Source: Streptomyces sp. DSM 110735 (GTDB lineage: Bacteria > Actinomycetota > Actinomycetes > Streptomycetales > Streptomycetaceae). From it: a DNA stretch of 64,000 nucleotides. Positions 52,730 through 61,855 of this stretch are shown here, one piece after another. The notes below the pieces were generated by a model. That model saw nothing but the letters and a program-made list of their open reading frames with translations, did not search any database and was not told where the DNA came from. Each line of letters starts with the position of its first letter. Positions within the stretch are counted from its first letter, which is position 1. The position numbers were made by a program, and so were the translations under genes. The stretch lies in contig NZ_JACYHF010000001.1 in assembly GCF_016482685.1 (NCBI RefSeq), positions 62,001-126,000 of the forward strand, read 5' to 3'.

Positions 52730-53211
52730 GACTGCCTCCAGGCGAAGACGCGGCGCGTGGCCGTGACCGTGAGGGCCACCGCGCCGAGAGCCGCGAACAG
52801 GGTCGCGGCGAGGTAGAGGAGGGCGGTGCGTGCCTCGCCCGCGTTCACGAGCCGCTCGATCTCGACGGCGTACGTCGAGAAGGTGGTGTACCCGCCGAGC
52901 ACGCCGGTGCCGAAGAAGGGGCGCAGCAGGCGGTGGGCGGTCCACACCTCGCTGACGAGGACCAGGAAGACGCCGATCACCGCGCAGCCGGTCACGTTGA
53001 TCACGAAGGTGGTCCACGGGAATCCGTCGGCTGCCGTCGGCCACAGCAGCGAGCCCGCGTACCGCGCCGTCGCGCCGATCGCGCCGCCCACCGAGACGAC
53101 GGCCACGACGGGCGCCTGAGCCCGCCAGGACCGCGCGCGTTCACGGGGTACGCGCAGATCGACGTCGGGGTCCACGGGTTCTCTCGCCGTGGCGGGTCGC
53201 GATGCTGTCAT
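52726..53211 (-). CDS. crcB: Fluoride channel FluC/CrcB, copy 2
   Basis: 161 aa from ATG 53211, with an N-terminal ~45-residue polar extension before [34 protein letters not shown] and [12 protein letters not shown] are the CrcB motifs. First gene of the crcB-DUF190-crcB operon. I looked for a fluoride riboswitch upstream and did not find a convincing one. Confidence 0.9.
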   Translation of the reverse strand: MTASRPATAREPVDPDVDLRVPRERARSWRAQAPVVAVVSVGGAIGATARYAGSLLWPTAADGFPWTTFVINVTGCAVIGVFLVLVSEVWTAHRLLRPFFGTGVLGGYTTFSTYAVEIERLVNAGEARTALLYLAATLFAALGAVALTVTATRRVFAWRQS

Positions 53212-53468
53212 GAAGGTACGTCTCCCTACTCGCCCGGGGCCCGCGCACACGGGCACACTCCATCGCAAGCAGGGACTGTTGGCGGCGCCGATGCCGCGGT
53301 TCGGGTACGGCGAGCCCCACCGCCGCGCCGCACCCCGAGGGCACGGCAGGTCACCCAGCCTACCCGGGGCCCGCGGTGAGTGACCACGTCAACGTCACCG
53401 GCGGACCCCGGGTCCTGCGGCTCCCGGCGGCTCCTGCGGCGCCAAGGAGGCTCTACGGCTCTGCGGCT

Positions 53469-54464
53469 CTACGAGCCGACGGTCAGCGGCAGGTCGTCCG
53501 TGTAGGCGTTGATCGGCTGCGCCATGGGGCGGGTCTCGTGGACGTCCAGCGCTGCCGCCGCCGACCTGGTGCCGAGGGTGCCGGTCGGGTGCCAGGTGCC
53601 GGTGACCGAGAGCCAGGTGTTGGCGGGCGGGGCGTCGGAGCCGTACATGCGGAGCTTCACCGTCTGGGAGTCGGCGGCGCAGCAGGTGAAGATGATCCGG
53701 GTCAGGTACCAGCCGCCGTCCGCGCCGCCCGGCGTCACGAAGCCGGTCAACTGGACCGCGCGATCCTTGAGCGACCTCGCCGGGTCCTGCTGGACGCGGT
53801 TGGTGAAGCCGGTCAGGGTCAGGGGGACGGGCGCCGTGGAGGCGGGGAGCGGCTCGAAGCGGGTCTGCCGCACCGGGGGCGCCGACTTCGTGCTCGCGTG
53901 GGAGGCGGTGTAGGCGCCGAGGGCGGGTGGCGCCCAGACGAGGAGGCTGAGGGCGGGGAGGGCGAGGAGCCAGGCGACCTTGGGGGCGCGGGAGTGGTCG
54001 TGACCGTGGTCGTGTCCCGGGTCTGGGTGGGCGTGCTCCATGTGCTCCTGACCTGTGTGGTCGCGGCACATGTAGTCGGCGCCCGTGTGATCGCGGCACA
54101 TGTGGTCGGCGCCCGTGTGGTCGCGGCACATGTCGGCGGCGCCCGTGTGGGCACGGCACATGTCGTCGCCGCACATGTGGTCACACCCTGTGTGCCCGTG
54201 ACCCACATCTCCGTGACCCACATCTCCGTGACCCACATGTCCGGAGCCCACACGATCCGTCCCCCCACCCGACCGCCGTCGCCCCTCGCGCAGCTCCAGC
54301 ACCAGGTTCACCACCCCCAGCGCGATCAGCACCACGCCCGACGCCACGAGCAGCGGACGCAGCCCCTCCTTCACGTACCGCAGATACAGCGTCGTGAGGA
54401 GCGAGGAGTGGAGCAGTCCCGCGCCGGTGAGCAGCAGCAGGGCGCTCTGTACGGTCCGTCTCAC
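53469..54464 (-). CDS. TIGR03943-family membrane protein with Cys/His repeat region, copy 1
   Basis: 331 aa from GTG 54464, overlapping the permease stop. Two N-terminal helices are followed by a ~100-residue loop of His-, Asp- and Cys-rich repeats (units GDVGH and MCRDHTGAD), a third helix and a beta-rich domain with TCCAADSQTVKLRMYG. B. subtilis YcgQ, a Zur-regulated partner of the permease YcgR, belongs to this family, so zinc or another metal is the likely ligand. The repeat loop could be a metal sponge. The paralogue at 56169 has only a short His-rich loop. Confidence 0.85.
   Translation of the reverse strand: MRRTVQSALLLLTGAGLLHSSLLTTLYLRYVKEGLRPLLVASGVVLIALGVVNLVLELREGRRRSGGGTDRVGSGHVGHGDVGHGDVGHGHTGCDHMCGDDMCRAHTGAADMCRDHTGADHMCRDHTGADYMCRDHTGQEHMEHAHPDPGHDHGHDHSRAPKVAWLLALPALSLLVWAPPALGAYTASHASTKSAPPVRQTRFEPLPASTAPVPLTLTGFTNRVQQDPARSLKDRAVQLTGFVTPGGADGGWYLTRIIFTCCAADSQTVKLRMYGSDAPPANTWLSVTGTWHPTGTLGTRSAAAALDVHETRPMAQPINAYTDDLPLTVGS
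54045..54245 (+). repeat. Tandem repeats encoding metal-ligand-rich units
   Basis: Roughly four copies of a 30-bp unit (encoding MCRDHTGADH-like decapeptides) are followed by three copies of a 15-bp unit (encoding GDVGH). Both preserve frame, so array length can vary without harm. They lie in the loop of the TIGR03943 protein. Confidence 0.8.
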
Positions 54465-55513
54465 AGCAGTCCCCCTCCGACCAGGACACTCGCGGCGACC
54501 GCCACGACCGTCGTCGCCGCCGAGAAGCGGAGCGCGAACGCGCGCCCGAACGTGCCCGCCTGAAGGGCGATCAGTTTCAGGTCCACCATGGGTCCGACCA
54601 CCATGAAAGTGAGCCGGGCCATGGGTGAGAACCCCGTGAGCGACGCCGCCACGAACGCGTCCGCCTCCGAGCACACCGCGAGCAGTACGGCGAGTCCGGC
54701 GAGGAAGGGCACCGCCAGCCAGGGCGAGCCGGAGAAGGTGTCGAGGACCGAGCGCGGGACGGCGACGTTGAAGGTGGCGGCGGCCATCGCGCCGAGGACG
54801 AGGAAGCCGCCCGCGTGCAGGAAGTCGTACTGGAAACCGTGCCGGAACTCCGTCCAGCGGCTCTGTCCGTGCGCGTGTCCGGAGTGCCGTACGGCAGGGC
54901 GCAGCCACTTCTCCTTGCCGAAGCAGAGCCACAGCCAGCCCATCACGGCGGCGGTGGCCAGCGAGGCGAGCAGCCGGGCGGCGACCATCGCGGGGTTGCC
55001 CGGGAAGGCGACGGCGGTGGCGGTGAGCACGACCGGGTTGATGGCGGGCGCGGAGAGCAGGAAGGCGAAGGCGGCGGCGGGGGTGACACCCCGTCTGATC
55101 AGGCTGTTCGCCACCGGCACCGAGGCGCACTCGCACCCCGGAAGGACCGCGCCCGCCACCCCCGCGACCGGCACCGCGAGCGCGGCTCGCTTGGGCAGGA
55201 CCCGGGTGAACAGGTCGGCGGGGACGAAGGCGTTGATGGCGCCGGACAGGACGGTGCCGAGCAGCAGGAAGGGCAGCGCCTGGACGGCGATGGCGAGGCA
55301 GACGGTGCGCCACGCCTGGACGGCGGGCTGGTCGAGCCATCCGGTGCCGGTGAGCAGCAGCACCGCGATGCCGAGGGCGACCGCCGCGACGAGGGCCACG
55401 GCGACGGGGCGCGGCCGGGACCGGGGGCGTACGACGGGGGTGCGCACCGGCGGGGCGGCCACGACCGTCGCCGCCCTGTCGACCACACCCACCAATTCAT
55501 CCGTTTTTCCCAT
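54461..55513 (-). CDS. DUF318 (YraQ/YcgR-type) permease, copy 1
   Basis: 350 aa from ATG 55513. The conserved GCECASVPVA (CxC), SAPAINPVVL and CSEADAFVAASL segments and about eight helices mark the family, which includes ArsP and the zinc-limitation permease YcgR. A TGAAAATGG half-site overlaps the start codon and could be part of a Zur box. Paired with the TIGR03943 gene by GTGA overlap. Confidence 0.87.
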   Translation of the reverse strand: MGKTDELVGVVDRAATVVAAPPVRTPVVRPRSRPRPVAVALVAAVALGIAVLLLTGTGWLDQPAVQAWRTVCLAIAVQALPFLLLGTVLSGAINAFVPADLFTRVLPKRAALAVPVAGVAGAVLPGCECASVPVANSLIRRGVTPAAAFAFLLSAPAINPVVLTATAVAFPGNPAMVAARLLASLATAAVMGWLWLCFGKEKWLRPAVRHSGHAHGQSRWTEFRHGFQYDFLHAGGFLVLGAMAAATFNVAVPRSVLDTFSGSPWLAVPFLAGLAVLLAVCSEADAFVAASLTGFSPMARLTFMVVGPMVDLKLIALQAGTFGRAFALRFSAATTVVAVAASVLVGGGLL

Positions 55514-55597
55514 TTTCACTCCGGATGTCGGGTGTGGCCGACGATATGCGAGCGGCGTGCGCGCGACCGTGCGCACACGCCGTCTCACAGGTTCCGC

Positions 55598-56071
55598 TCA
55601 GACCAACTGACCCACCTGGTAGTCACCGGCGGGGAGCTGGAGCATCACGTTCATCCGGTTGTACGCGTTGATCAGCGCGATGAGGGTGACCAGCGCGAGC
55701 AACTGCTCCTCGTCGTAGTGCTTGGCCGCGTTCGCCCACACCTCGTCCGGGACGCCGCCGTTCGCGTCCGCGACGCGGGTGCCCTCCTCGGCCAGCTCCA
55801 GGGCGGCGCGCTCGGCGTCGGTGAAGACGGTCGCCTCGCGCCACCCGGCGACCAGGTGCAGCCGCTGGTGGGTCTCGCCCGCGTGCACCGCTTCCTTGGT
55901 GTGCATGTCGAGGCAGAAGGCGCAGCCGTTGATCTGGCTGGCGCGGATCTTCACCAGCTCCTGCGTCGAGGCAGGCAGCGCGGACTCGGAGACCGCGCGC
56001 CCGGCGGCGCCGAGATGCTTGATGACCTTGCCGGAGATCGGGTTGGCGAAGACGTTGAGTCGGGCTTCCAT
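55598..56071 (-). CDS. Carboxymuconolactone decarboxylase/AhpD-family protein
   Basis: 157 aa from ATG 56071. The redox motif is NGCAFCLDMHTKEA (CxxC followed by H), then LLALVTLIALINAYNRMNV. Alkylhydroperoxidase AhpD-like proteins use this CxxC for peroxide reduction. It stands between the two permease pairs. Confidence 0.9.
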   Translation of the reverse strand: MEARLNVFANPISGKVIKHLGAAGRAVSESALPASTQELVKIRASQINGCAFCLDMHTKEAVHAGETHQRLHLVAGWREATVFTDAERAALELAEEGTRVADANGGVPDEVWANAAKHYDEEQLLALVTLIALINAYNRMNVMLQLPAGDYQVGQLV

Positions 56072-56168
56072 GCCGTGCTCCCTGGTGCCGTTTCCGATGG
56101 ATACACGGTTACGACGGAGGGCGGCGCCGGGGTGTGACACGGCTCCGTGTGACCCGCGTCACCGCCGC

Positions 56169-56960
56169 CTACTTGTTCCAGGTCTCGTCGTACGGGTCGC
56201 GTGGCGTCGGTACCGGTCTGGTGGACGTGACCTTCAGATACGGGATCGGACCGCCGTTGACCGGGTCACGGGTGAGCCCGGGGCGGTAGGTGCCCTTCAC
56301 CTCCAGCCAGGCGTCCGGGCGCAGGACGGGCGGGAGCTGTCCGGTCAGGGCGATCTTGACCGGCTGGGCGTCTGCCGCACAGCAGTTGAGCGCCATGCGG
56401 ACGAGGTACGGCTTGCCGGAGCCGTCCAGGGACAGGAAGCCGGTGACGCGGACGGCGCGGCCGTGCAAGCTCTTCCCGTGCCCGTACGCCGCGCGGGAGG
56501 CGTAGTCCACCACGCTCAGCGGGACGGGGTTGCTCGCGGGCAACGGGTCGTAGCCGAAAGGCTTTTGGAGCGCGGTGCCGGTGCGCAGGGCGCTGTACGA
56601 GCCGAGGGCGGGCGGGGCGACGAGGATGAGGGCGAGGAGGGGGAGGACGAGGAGCCAGGAGACGCGGGGTTCGGGGTGGGCGTGGTCTTCGTGCCCCTCG
56701 TCTTCGTGGTGCTCCCTGAGCTGCGCCTCGTGTTCCGGGCGCCCCGGCTCCTCCGAACTCCCGTTCGCCGAAGCCGACTTCCCCCGCCGCCACTCGTACC
56801 AGACCGTCGCCCCCGCCGTCACCAGCAGCACCACCCCCGCCGCGAGCAGCAGCGGCTGGAGTCCCGCCTTGACGTAGCGCAGGTACAGATCCGTCGTGCC
56901 CGCGTGCAGCAGCGCGCCGCCGAGCAGGAAGAGGACCGCCGCCTGGGCGTGCCGGTTCAT
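56169..56960 (-). CDS. TIGR03943-family membrane protein, copy 2
   Basis: 263 aa from ATG 56960, overlapping the permease stop (ATGA). It shares the two-helix start (LYLRYVKAGLQPLLLAAGVV), a His-rich loop (REHHEDEGHEDHAHPEP) and the NCCAADAQPVKIAL domain with copy 1. Partner of permease copy 2. Confidence 0.85.
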   Translation of the reverse strand: MNRHAQAAVLFLLGGALLHAGTTDLYLRYVKAGLQPLLLAAGVVLLVTAGATVWYEWRRGKSASANGSSEEPGRPEHEAQLREHHEDEGHEDHAHPEPRVSWLLVLPLLALILVAPPALGSYSALRTGTALQKPFGYDPLPASNPVPLSVVDYASRAAYGHGKSLHGRAVRVTGFLSLDGSGKPYLVRMALNCCAADAQPVKIALTGQLPPVLRPDAWLEVKGTYRPGLTRDPVNGGPIPYLKVTSTRPVPTPRDPYDETWNK

Positions 56961-57991
56961 AGGAGCACCGCCCCGGTCAGGAGCGCGCCCGCGACGGCGG
57001 CGGCGAAGGTGGCGGGGGCGAAGCGGAGCGCGAAGCCGCGCCCGAACGTGCCCGCCTGCATGGCGAAGAGTTTGAGGTCGATCATCGGTCCCACCACCAG
57101 GAACACGAGCTTGGCGGTCATCGAGAACTGGGTCAGCGAGGCGGCGACGAACGCGTCCGCCTCCGAGCAGATGGAGAGCAGCACGGCGAGGACGGCGAGC
57201 GCGAGCACCGACAGCGCCGGGTTGTCGGCGGCCAGCCGGAGCCAGGTCGCCGGTACGACCGCCTTCAGCGTGGCGGCGGCCATCGCGCCGAGCACCAGGA
57301 AGCCGCCCGCGTGGACGGTGTCGTGGCGTACGGAGTTCCAGAACGTCTCGCCCCTGGTCGCGCCCTCGTGGGCGCCGTGGGCGCGGGTGCGCAGCCAGTC
57401 GGTGCGTCCGAGGCGCTGCCAGAGCCAGCCCATGCCGCACGCCACGAGGAGGCTCGCGCCGAAGCGGGCGACCACCATCTCGGGGTTGTTCGGGAAGGCG
57501 ACGGCGGTGGCGGTGAGCACGACCGGGTTGATCGCGGGCGCGGAGAGCAGGAACGCGAGGGCGGCGGCCGGGGTCACGCCCCGGCGCACCAGCGCGCCCG
57601 CGACCGGCACCGAGGCGCACTCGCAGCCGGGCAGGACGGCGCCCGCGAGTCCGGCGACGGGGACGGCGAGCGCGGGTCTGCTGGGCAGCGCGCGGGCGAA
57701 GAAGGAGGCGGGCACGAACACCGCGAGGGCGGCGGAGAGGAGCACGCCGAGGACCAGGAAGGGCAGCGCCTGGACGGTGACGGCCACGAAGACGGTCGTC
57801 CAGCTCTGCATCACCGGGGTGCCGAGCGCGCCGCGGATCGGGGACTGGGCGAGGACGGCGAGCAGCAGGACCAGCGTCAGGACGAGCGGCGAGCTGAGGC
57901 GCGGGCGGCCCTCCCCGCCGGGCTCTCCCTCCCCGCCGGGCTTCCCCTCCTCGCCCGCGCGGGTGGGCGGGGCGTCCTCGGTGATGGCCAC
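56957..57991 (-). CDS. DUF318 (YraQ/YcgR-type) permease, copy 2
   Basis: 344 aa from GTG 57991 (GGAGGG upstream). GCECASVPVAGALVRRGVTP, SAPAINPVVLTATAVAFP and CSEADAFVAASLTQFS are shared with copy 1; the polar N-terminus differs (GEEGKPGGEGEPGGEGR, a small repeat). The pair duplication suggests different metals or regulation. Confidence 0.87.
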   Translation of the reverse strand: MAITEDAPPTRAGEEGKPGGEGEPGGEGRPRLSSPLVLTLVLLLAVLAQSPIRGALGTPVMQSWTTVFVAVTVQALPFLVLGVLLSAALAVFVPASFFARALPSRPALAVPVAGLAGAVLPGCECASVPVAGALVRRGVTPAAALAFLLSAPAINPVVLTATAVAFPNNPEMVVARFGASLLVACGMGWLWQRLGRTDWLRTRAHGAHEGATRGETFWNSVRHDTVHAGGFLVLGAMAAATLKAVVPATWLRLAADNPALSVLALAVLAVLLSICSEADAFVAASLTQFSMTAKLVFLVVGPMIDLKLFAMQAGTFGRGFALRFAPATFAAAVAGALLTGAVLL

Positions 57992-58099
57992 GGGTGTTCC
58001 CTCCGGATCGGTACTCCTTCGGGGCGGTACGCACCCCGGGGCGCGCCCGTTCACGCCATCCCTGGAACCGGGGCGCTCCTTGGGGCACTCTTTTCCCTC

Positions 58100-59941
58100 G
58101 TGGGGAGCATTCCTGGACAGGGCGGGACGGGCGGAGCGTCCGGGCACATGGTGGTGTGCGGCGACGACGGGCTCGCGCGCCGGCTGACCGCCGAACTGCG
58201 CGGAGTCTACGGCGAGCAGGTCGTCCTGGTCGTACCGCCGGGCGCGGACACGGCGGGACCGCCGATGGTCGGACCGCCCCGGTCGGCGTCGGCGGCGCTG
58301 TTCGACCGGGTGGTGAACGCGGCGGTCGGGCGGGGCGCGGTGAACGCGGCGGTTCCGCCGCCGCCCTCTCAACGCTCCTACGGTGAGCGTGTGGTGGAGG
58401 CTCCCGCTGCCACCGAAGCCGTGCTCGCGGAGGCGGGGGTGGAGCGGGCGGCGGCGCTGGCGCTGGTGTACGAGGACGACGAGACCAACATCCGGGCGGC
58501 GCTGACCGCGCGGCGGCTGAACCCGCGCGTGCGGCTCGTCCTGCGGCTCTACAACCGGCGGTTGGGGCAGCACATCGAGGAACTCCTCGACCAGGCAGCC
58601 GCGTTGGCGGCGGGGGACGACGACCTCGGGCTGCCCGACGGCTCGACCAGCGTGCTGTCCGACGCCGACACCGCCGCGCCCGCGCTGGCCGCCACCGCGC
58701 TCACCGGGACCAGCCGGGTCGTGCACACCGACGGGCTGATGCTGCGCGCGGTGGAGCGGGCGGCTCCGCCGGAGGGCGCGCCGGGGCTGTGCACGCTGGC
58801 GCTGCTCTCCGCCCCCGAGGCGGCGGACGGCTCCCCCGACCAGCGTCCCCGGATGCTGCCCGACGACGAGGAGGTGCGGCAGGCGGGGCACCGGGCGCGG
58901 ATCGTGCTGGAGCAGGTCTCCGCGAGCACGGGACAGGCGGCCGGGGCGGGGCTCGGCATGGGGGTCGTACCGCCGCTCGCCTCGCTGTTCTCGCCCCGCC
59001 TCAGGTGGTCGCTGGCGGGTCTGGCGGCGTGTGTCCTCGCGCTGGCGGTGGCGCTGTGGCTCGTCACCGGGATCCATCCGCTCGGCGCGTTCTACCTGAC
59101 GCTCCTGGACCTGTTCGCGATCGACGACCCCGCGCTCGGCAAGCCGCTCGGCCGCCAGATCCTCCAACTCCTGTCCGGGCTCACGGGGTTGCTGCTGCTG
59201 CCGGTCCTGCTGGCGGCGGTGCTCGAAGGGCTCGGCACGTTCCGCACGGTGGGGGCGCTCCGTAAGCCGCCGCGCGGGCTCGGCGGGCATGTCGTGCTGC
59301 TCGGTCTCGGCAAGATCGGCACCCGGGTGCTGGTACGGCTGCGGGAGCTGGACATCCCGGTGGTGTGCGTGGAGTCGGGTCCGGAGGCACGCGGGCTCGC
59401 GGTGGCGCGGCGGCTCCGTGTCCCGGTCGTCCTCGGTGACGTCACCCAGGAGGGCGTCCTGGAGGCGGCGAAGATCCACCGCGCCTCCGCCCTGCTCGCG
59501 GTGACCAGCGCGGACACCACCAACCTGGAAGCGGCTCTCTACGCCCGCTCCCTGCACCCGAACGTACGGGTCGTCCTGCGCCTCTACGACGACGACTTCG
59601 CCACCGCCGTCTACCGCACCCTGCGCGCCGCCCACCCCCAGGCGACCACCCGCAGCCGCAGCGTGACGTATCTGTCCGCCCCCGCCTTCGCGGGCGCGAT
59701 GCTCGGGCGCCGCGTCCTGGGCGCCTTCCCCGTGGAACGCCGGGTCCTCCTCTTCGCCTCGGTGGAGGTCACCGGCCACCCCGAACTGGAGGGCCACACC
59801 CTCGCCGAAGCCTTCCGCCCCGGCGCCTGGCGCACCCTCGCCCTGGAGGGCTACCCGGACGTCCCCCCGAACTACGTCCTGCGCAAGGGCGACCGCGTGG
59901 TCATCGCGGCGACGCGGAGGGGGCTGGCGGAACTCGGTTGA
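58100..59941 (+). CDS. TrkA-N/RCK NAD-binding protein (potassium channel-like)
   Basis: About 613 aa from GTG 58100 (ATG 58148 is the main alternative). The order is a first Rossmann RCK (MVVCGDDGLARRLTAEL), two membrane helices (LAGLAACVLALAVALWLV; LLSGLTGLLLLPVLLAAVL) and a second RCK (GHVVLLGLGKIGTRVLVRLREL). It ends with a TrkA-C-like domain. This is the layout of prokaryotic cation channel regulators with duplicated RCKs. No TVGYG selectivity filter is visible, so conduction is doubtful. Confidence 0.85.
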   Translation: MGSIPGQGGTGGASGHMVVCGDDGLARRLTAELRGVYGEQVVLVVPPGADTAGPPMVGPPRSASAALFDRVVNAAVGRGAVNAAVPPPPSQRSYGERVVEAPAATEAVLAEAGVERAAALALVYEDDETNIRAALTARRLNPRVRLVLRLYNRRLGQHIEELLDQAAALAAGDDDLGLPDGSTSVLSDADTAAPALAATALTGTSRVVHTDGLMLRAVERAAPPEGAPGLCTLALLSAPEAADGSPDQRPRMLPDDEEVRQAGHRARIVLEQVSASTGQAAGAGLGMGVVPPLASLFSPRLRWSLAGLAACVLALAVALWLVTGIHPLGAFYLTLLDLFAIDDPALGKPLGRQILQLLSGLTGLLLLPVLLAAVLEGLGTFRTVGALRKPPRGLGGHVVLLGLGKIGTRVLVRLRELDIPVVCVESGPEARGLAVARRLRVPVVLGDVTQEGVLEAAKIHRASALLAVTSADTTNLEAALYARSLHPNVRVVLRLYDDDFATAVYRTLRAAHPQATTRSRSVTYLSAPAFAGAMLGRRVLGAFPVERRVLLFASVEVTGHPELEGHTLAEAFRPGAWRTLALEGYPDVPPNYVLRKGDRVVIAATRRGLAELG

Positions 59942-59968
59942 GTCCTGCCAGCCCCCGAGGCACCCGGT

Positions 59969-61759
59969 TCAGCGGCCCAGGTGCCGTCGTGCGAAGTCCA
60001 TCTCCAGGGACACCTGCTTGATGCGTTCGTCGACCACCAGGGAGCCGTGACCGGCGTCGTAGCGGTAGACCTCGTGGGCGGCGCCGCGGTCGCGGAGGCG
60101 GTCGACGTAGTTGTCGATCTGGCGGATGGGGCAGCGGGGGTCGTTGACGCCCGCGGAGATGTAGACGGGTGCCTTGACCTGGTCGACGTAGGTCAGCGGG
60201 GAGGACGCCTCGAAGCGGTCGGGGACTTCCTCCGGGGTGCCGCCGAGGAGGGTGCGGTCCATCGCCTTCAGGGCTTCCATCTCGTCGTGGTACGCCGTGA
60301 CGTAGTCCGCGACCGGGACCGCCGCGATGCCGACCGTCCACGCCTCGGGCTGGGTGCCGAGACCGAGGAGGGTGAGGTAGCCGCCCCAGGAGCCGCCGGT
60401 GAGGACGAGGCGCTCGGGGTCGGCGAGACCGGAGGAGACGGCCCACTCGCGGACGGCGGCGACGTCCTCCAGCTCGATCAGACCGACCCGGTGCTTGAGC
60501 GCGTCGGTCCAGGCGCGTCCGTAGCCGGTGGAGCCGCGGTAGTTGACGCGGACCACCGCGTACCCCTGGTCCACCCAGGCGGCGGGACCGGCGGCGAAGG
60601 AGTCGCTGTCGTGCCAGGTCGGACCGCCGTGGAGGTCGAAGACCGTCGGGAGGGGACCGGTGGCGCCCGCGGGCTTCTGGATCAGGGCGTGGATGCGCCC
60701 GCCCGGACCCTCCACCCACACGTCCTCCACCGCGACCGACGGCGGGCACTTCATGCCGGGCGGGTCCAGGACGACCTCGCCCGAGGTGGAGCGGACCACC
60801 GGCGGCTCGGCAGCCGAGGACCACAGGTACTCCACGCTGCCGTCGGGACGCGCCGTCGCCCCCGAGACCGTGCCCGGCGGGGTCGGGATGCGGGACAGGG
60901 CGCCGGAGGACAGGTCGTAGCGGAACAGCTCGCTGCGCGCCTCGAAGCCGTGCGAGATCAGCAGCGCGCTGCCGTCCGGGTACCACTCGGCGGCGACGTC
61001 GCCGGGCAGGTCGAGCGCGAGGTCGGTCTGCGTGCCGGTCGCCACGTCCCACACCAGCGGCTCCCAGCGACCCCGGCGCTGGTGCCCGATGAGCAGCCGG
61101 GTGTCGCCGTCGACCGGCGCGAAGCCCAGCACCTCGAGACCCAGCTCCTCGGTGCCGCCGCGCGTGTCGTCCAGCTCCGCGACCGCGCTGCCGTCGGGAC
61201 GCAGGACGCGCAGCGCCGCGTGCATGGCGTCGCCGTGCTCGGTGTGCTCGATCGCGATCAGCGTGCCGTCGTGGGAGAGGTCCCCGACCCCGGCGGACTC
61301 CCGGTCCCGGTACAGCAGCACCGGCTCCTCACCGGTCCGCGCCAGGTGGATCGTCGTACCGTCCTCGTCCGTGGACCGTCCGACGATCGCCGTACGCCCG
61401 TCCCGGGCGAGCGCGAGCCCGGCGGAGTAGGCGGGCTCGATGCCGGGCACCGCGGGCTCGTCCGGACCGCCCGCGAAGGGCTGGCGGCGCCAGACGCCGA
61501 ACTCGTCGCCGTCCTTGTCGTCGAACCACCAGATCCACGCGCCGTCCGGGGTGAGCACCCCGTCGGTCGTGCCGTTGGGGCGGTCCGTCACCTGCCGCTG
61601 GGCACCGCTCACGCGGTCCCAGGCGTACAGCTCGTACGTGCCGGTCGCGTTCGACACGAACAGCGACCGCTCCGGCGCGTCCTCGGCCCAGTCGGGCAGC
61701 GAGACGCGCGGCGCCCGGAACCGCTTCTCCCAGTCGGGCATCTCCACAGCTTCACTCAT
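59969..61759 (-). CDS. S9-family prolyl oligopeptidase-like peptidase
   Basis: 596 aa from ATG 61759. An N-terminal beta-propeller (repeats such as LTPDGAWIWWF, PDGSALLISHGF) precedes an alpha/beta hydrolase domain with GGSWGGY (Ser457), an Asp in GVNDPRCP and His in AGHGS. It cleaves short peptides, probably as an aminopeptidase (acylaminoacyl type). No signal peptide. Confidence 0.92.
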   Translation of the reverse strand: MSEAVEMPDWEKRFRAPRVSLPDWAEDAPERSLFVSNATGTYELYAWDRVSGAQRQVTDRPNGTTDGVLTPDGAWIWWFDDKDGDEFGVWRRQPFAGGPDEPAVPGIEPAYSAGLALARDGRTAIVGRSTDEDGTTIHLARTGEEPVLLYRDRESAGVGDLSHDGTLIAIEHTEHGDAMHAALRVLRPDGSAVAELDDTRGGTEELGLEVLGFAPVDGDTRLLIGHQRRGRWEPLVWDVATGTQTDLALDLPGDVAAEWYPDGSALLISHGFEARSELFRYDLSSGALSRIPTPPGTVSGATARPDGSVEYLWSSAAEPPVVRSTSGEVVLDPPGMKCPPSVAVEDVWVEGPGGRIHALIQKPAGATGPLPTVFDLHGGPTWHDSDSFAAGPAAWVDQGYAVVRVNYRGSTGYGRAWTDALKHRVGLIELEDVAAVREWAVSSGLADPERLVLTGGSWGGYLTLLGLGTQPEAWTVGIAAVPVADYVTAYHDEMEALKAMDRTLLGGTPEEVPDRFEASSPLTYVDQVKAPVYISAGVNDPRCPIRQIDNYVDRLRDRGAAHEVYRYDAGHGSLVVDERIKQVSLEMDFARRHLGR

Positions 61760-61855
61760 GCCCCTAGCATCCCCGACCGGGCAATCCCGCGTCGGCACAA
61801 GGCGCACGCGGGCCCCCGGCGAAGGCGCCCCGGGGGGCAGCCGTACCGTTGGGGT

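Noticed and set aside
53212..53400. Fluoride riboswitch upstream of crcB copy 2
   Set aside because: The expected GGNGAUGG start and the conserved pseudoknot-forming segments could not be found on the minus strand.
57311..58099. N-terminal extension of the TrkA/RCK frame
   Set aside because: It overlaps the well-supported permease on the other strand and translates to low-complexity Gly/Glu/Ala sequence.
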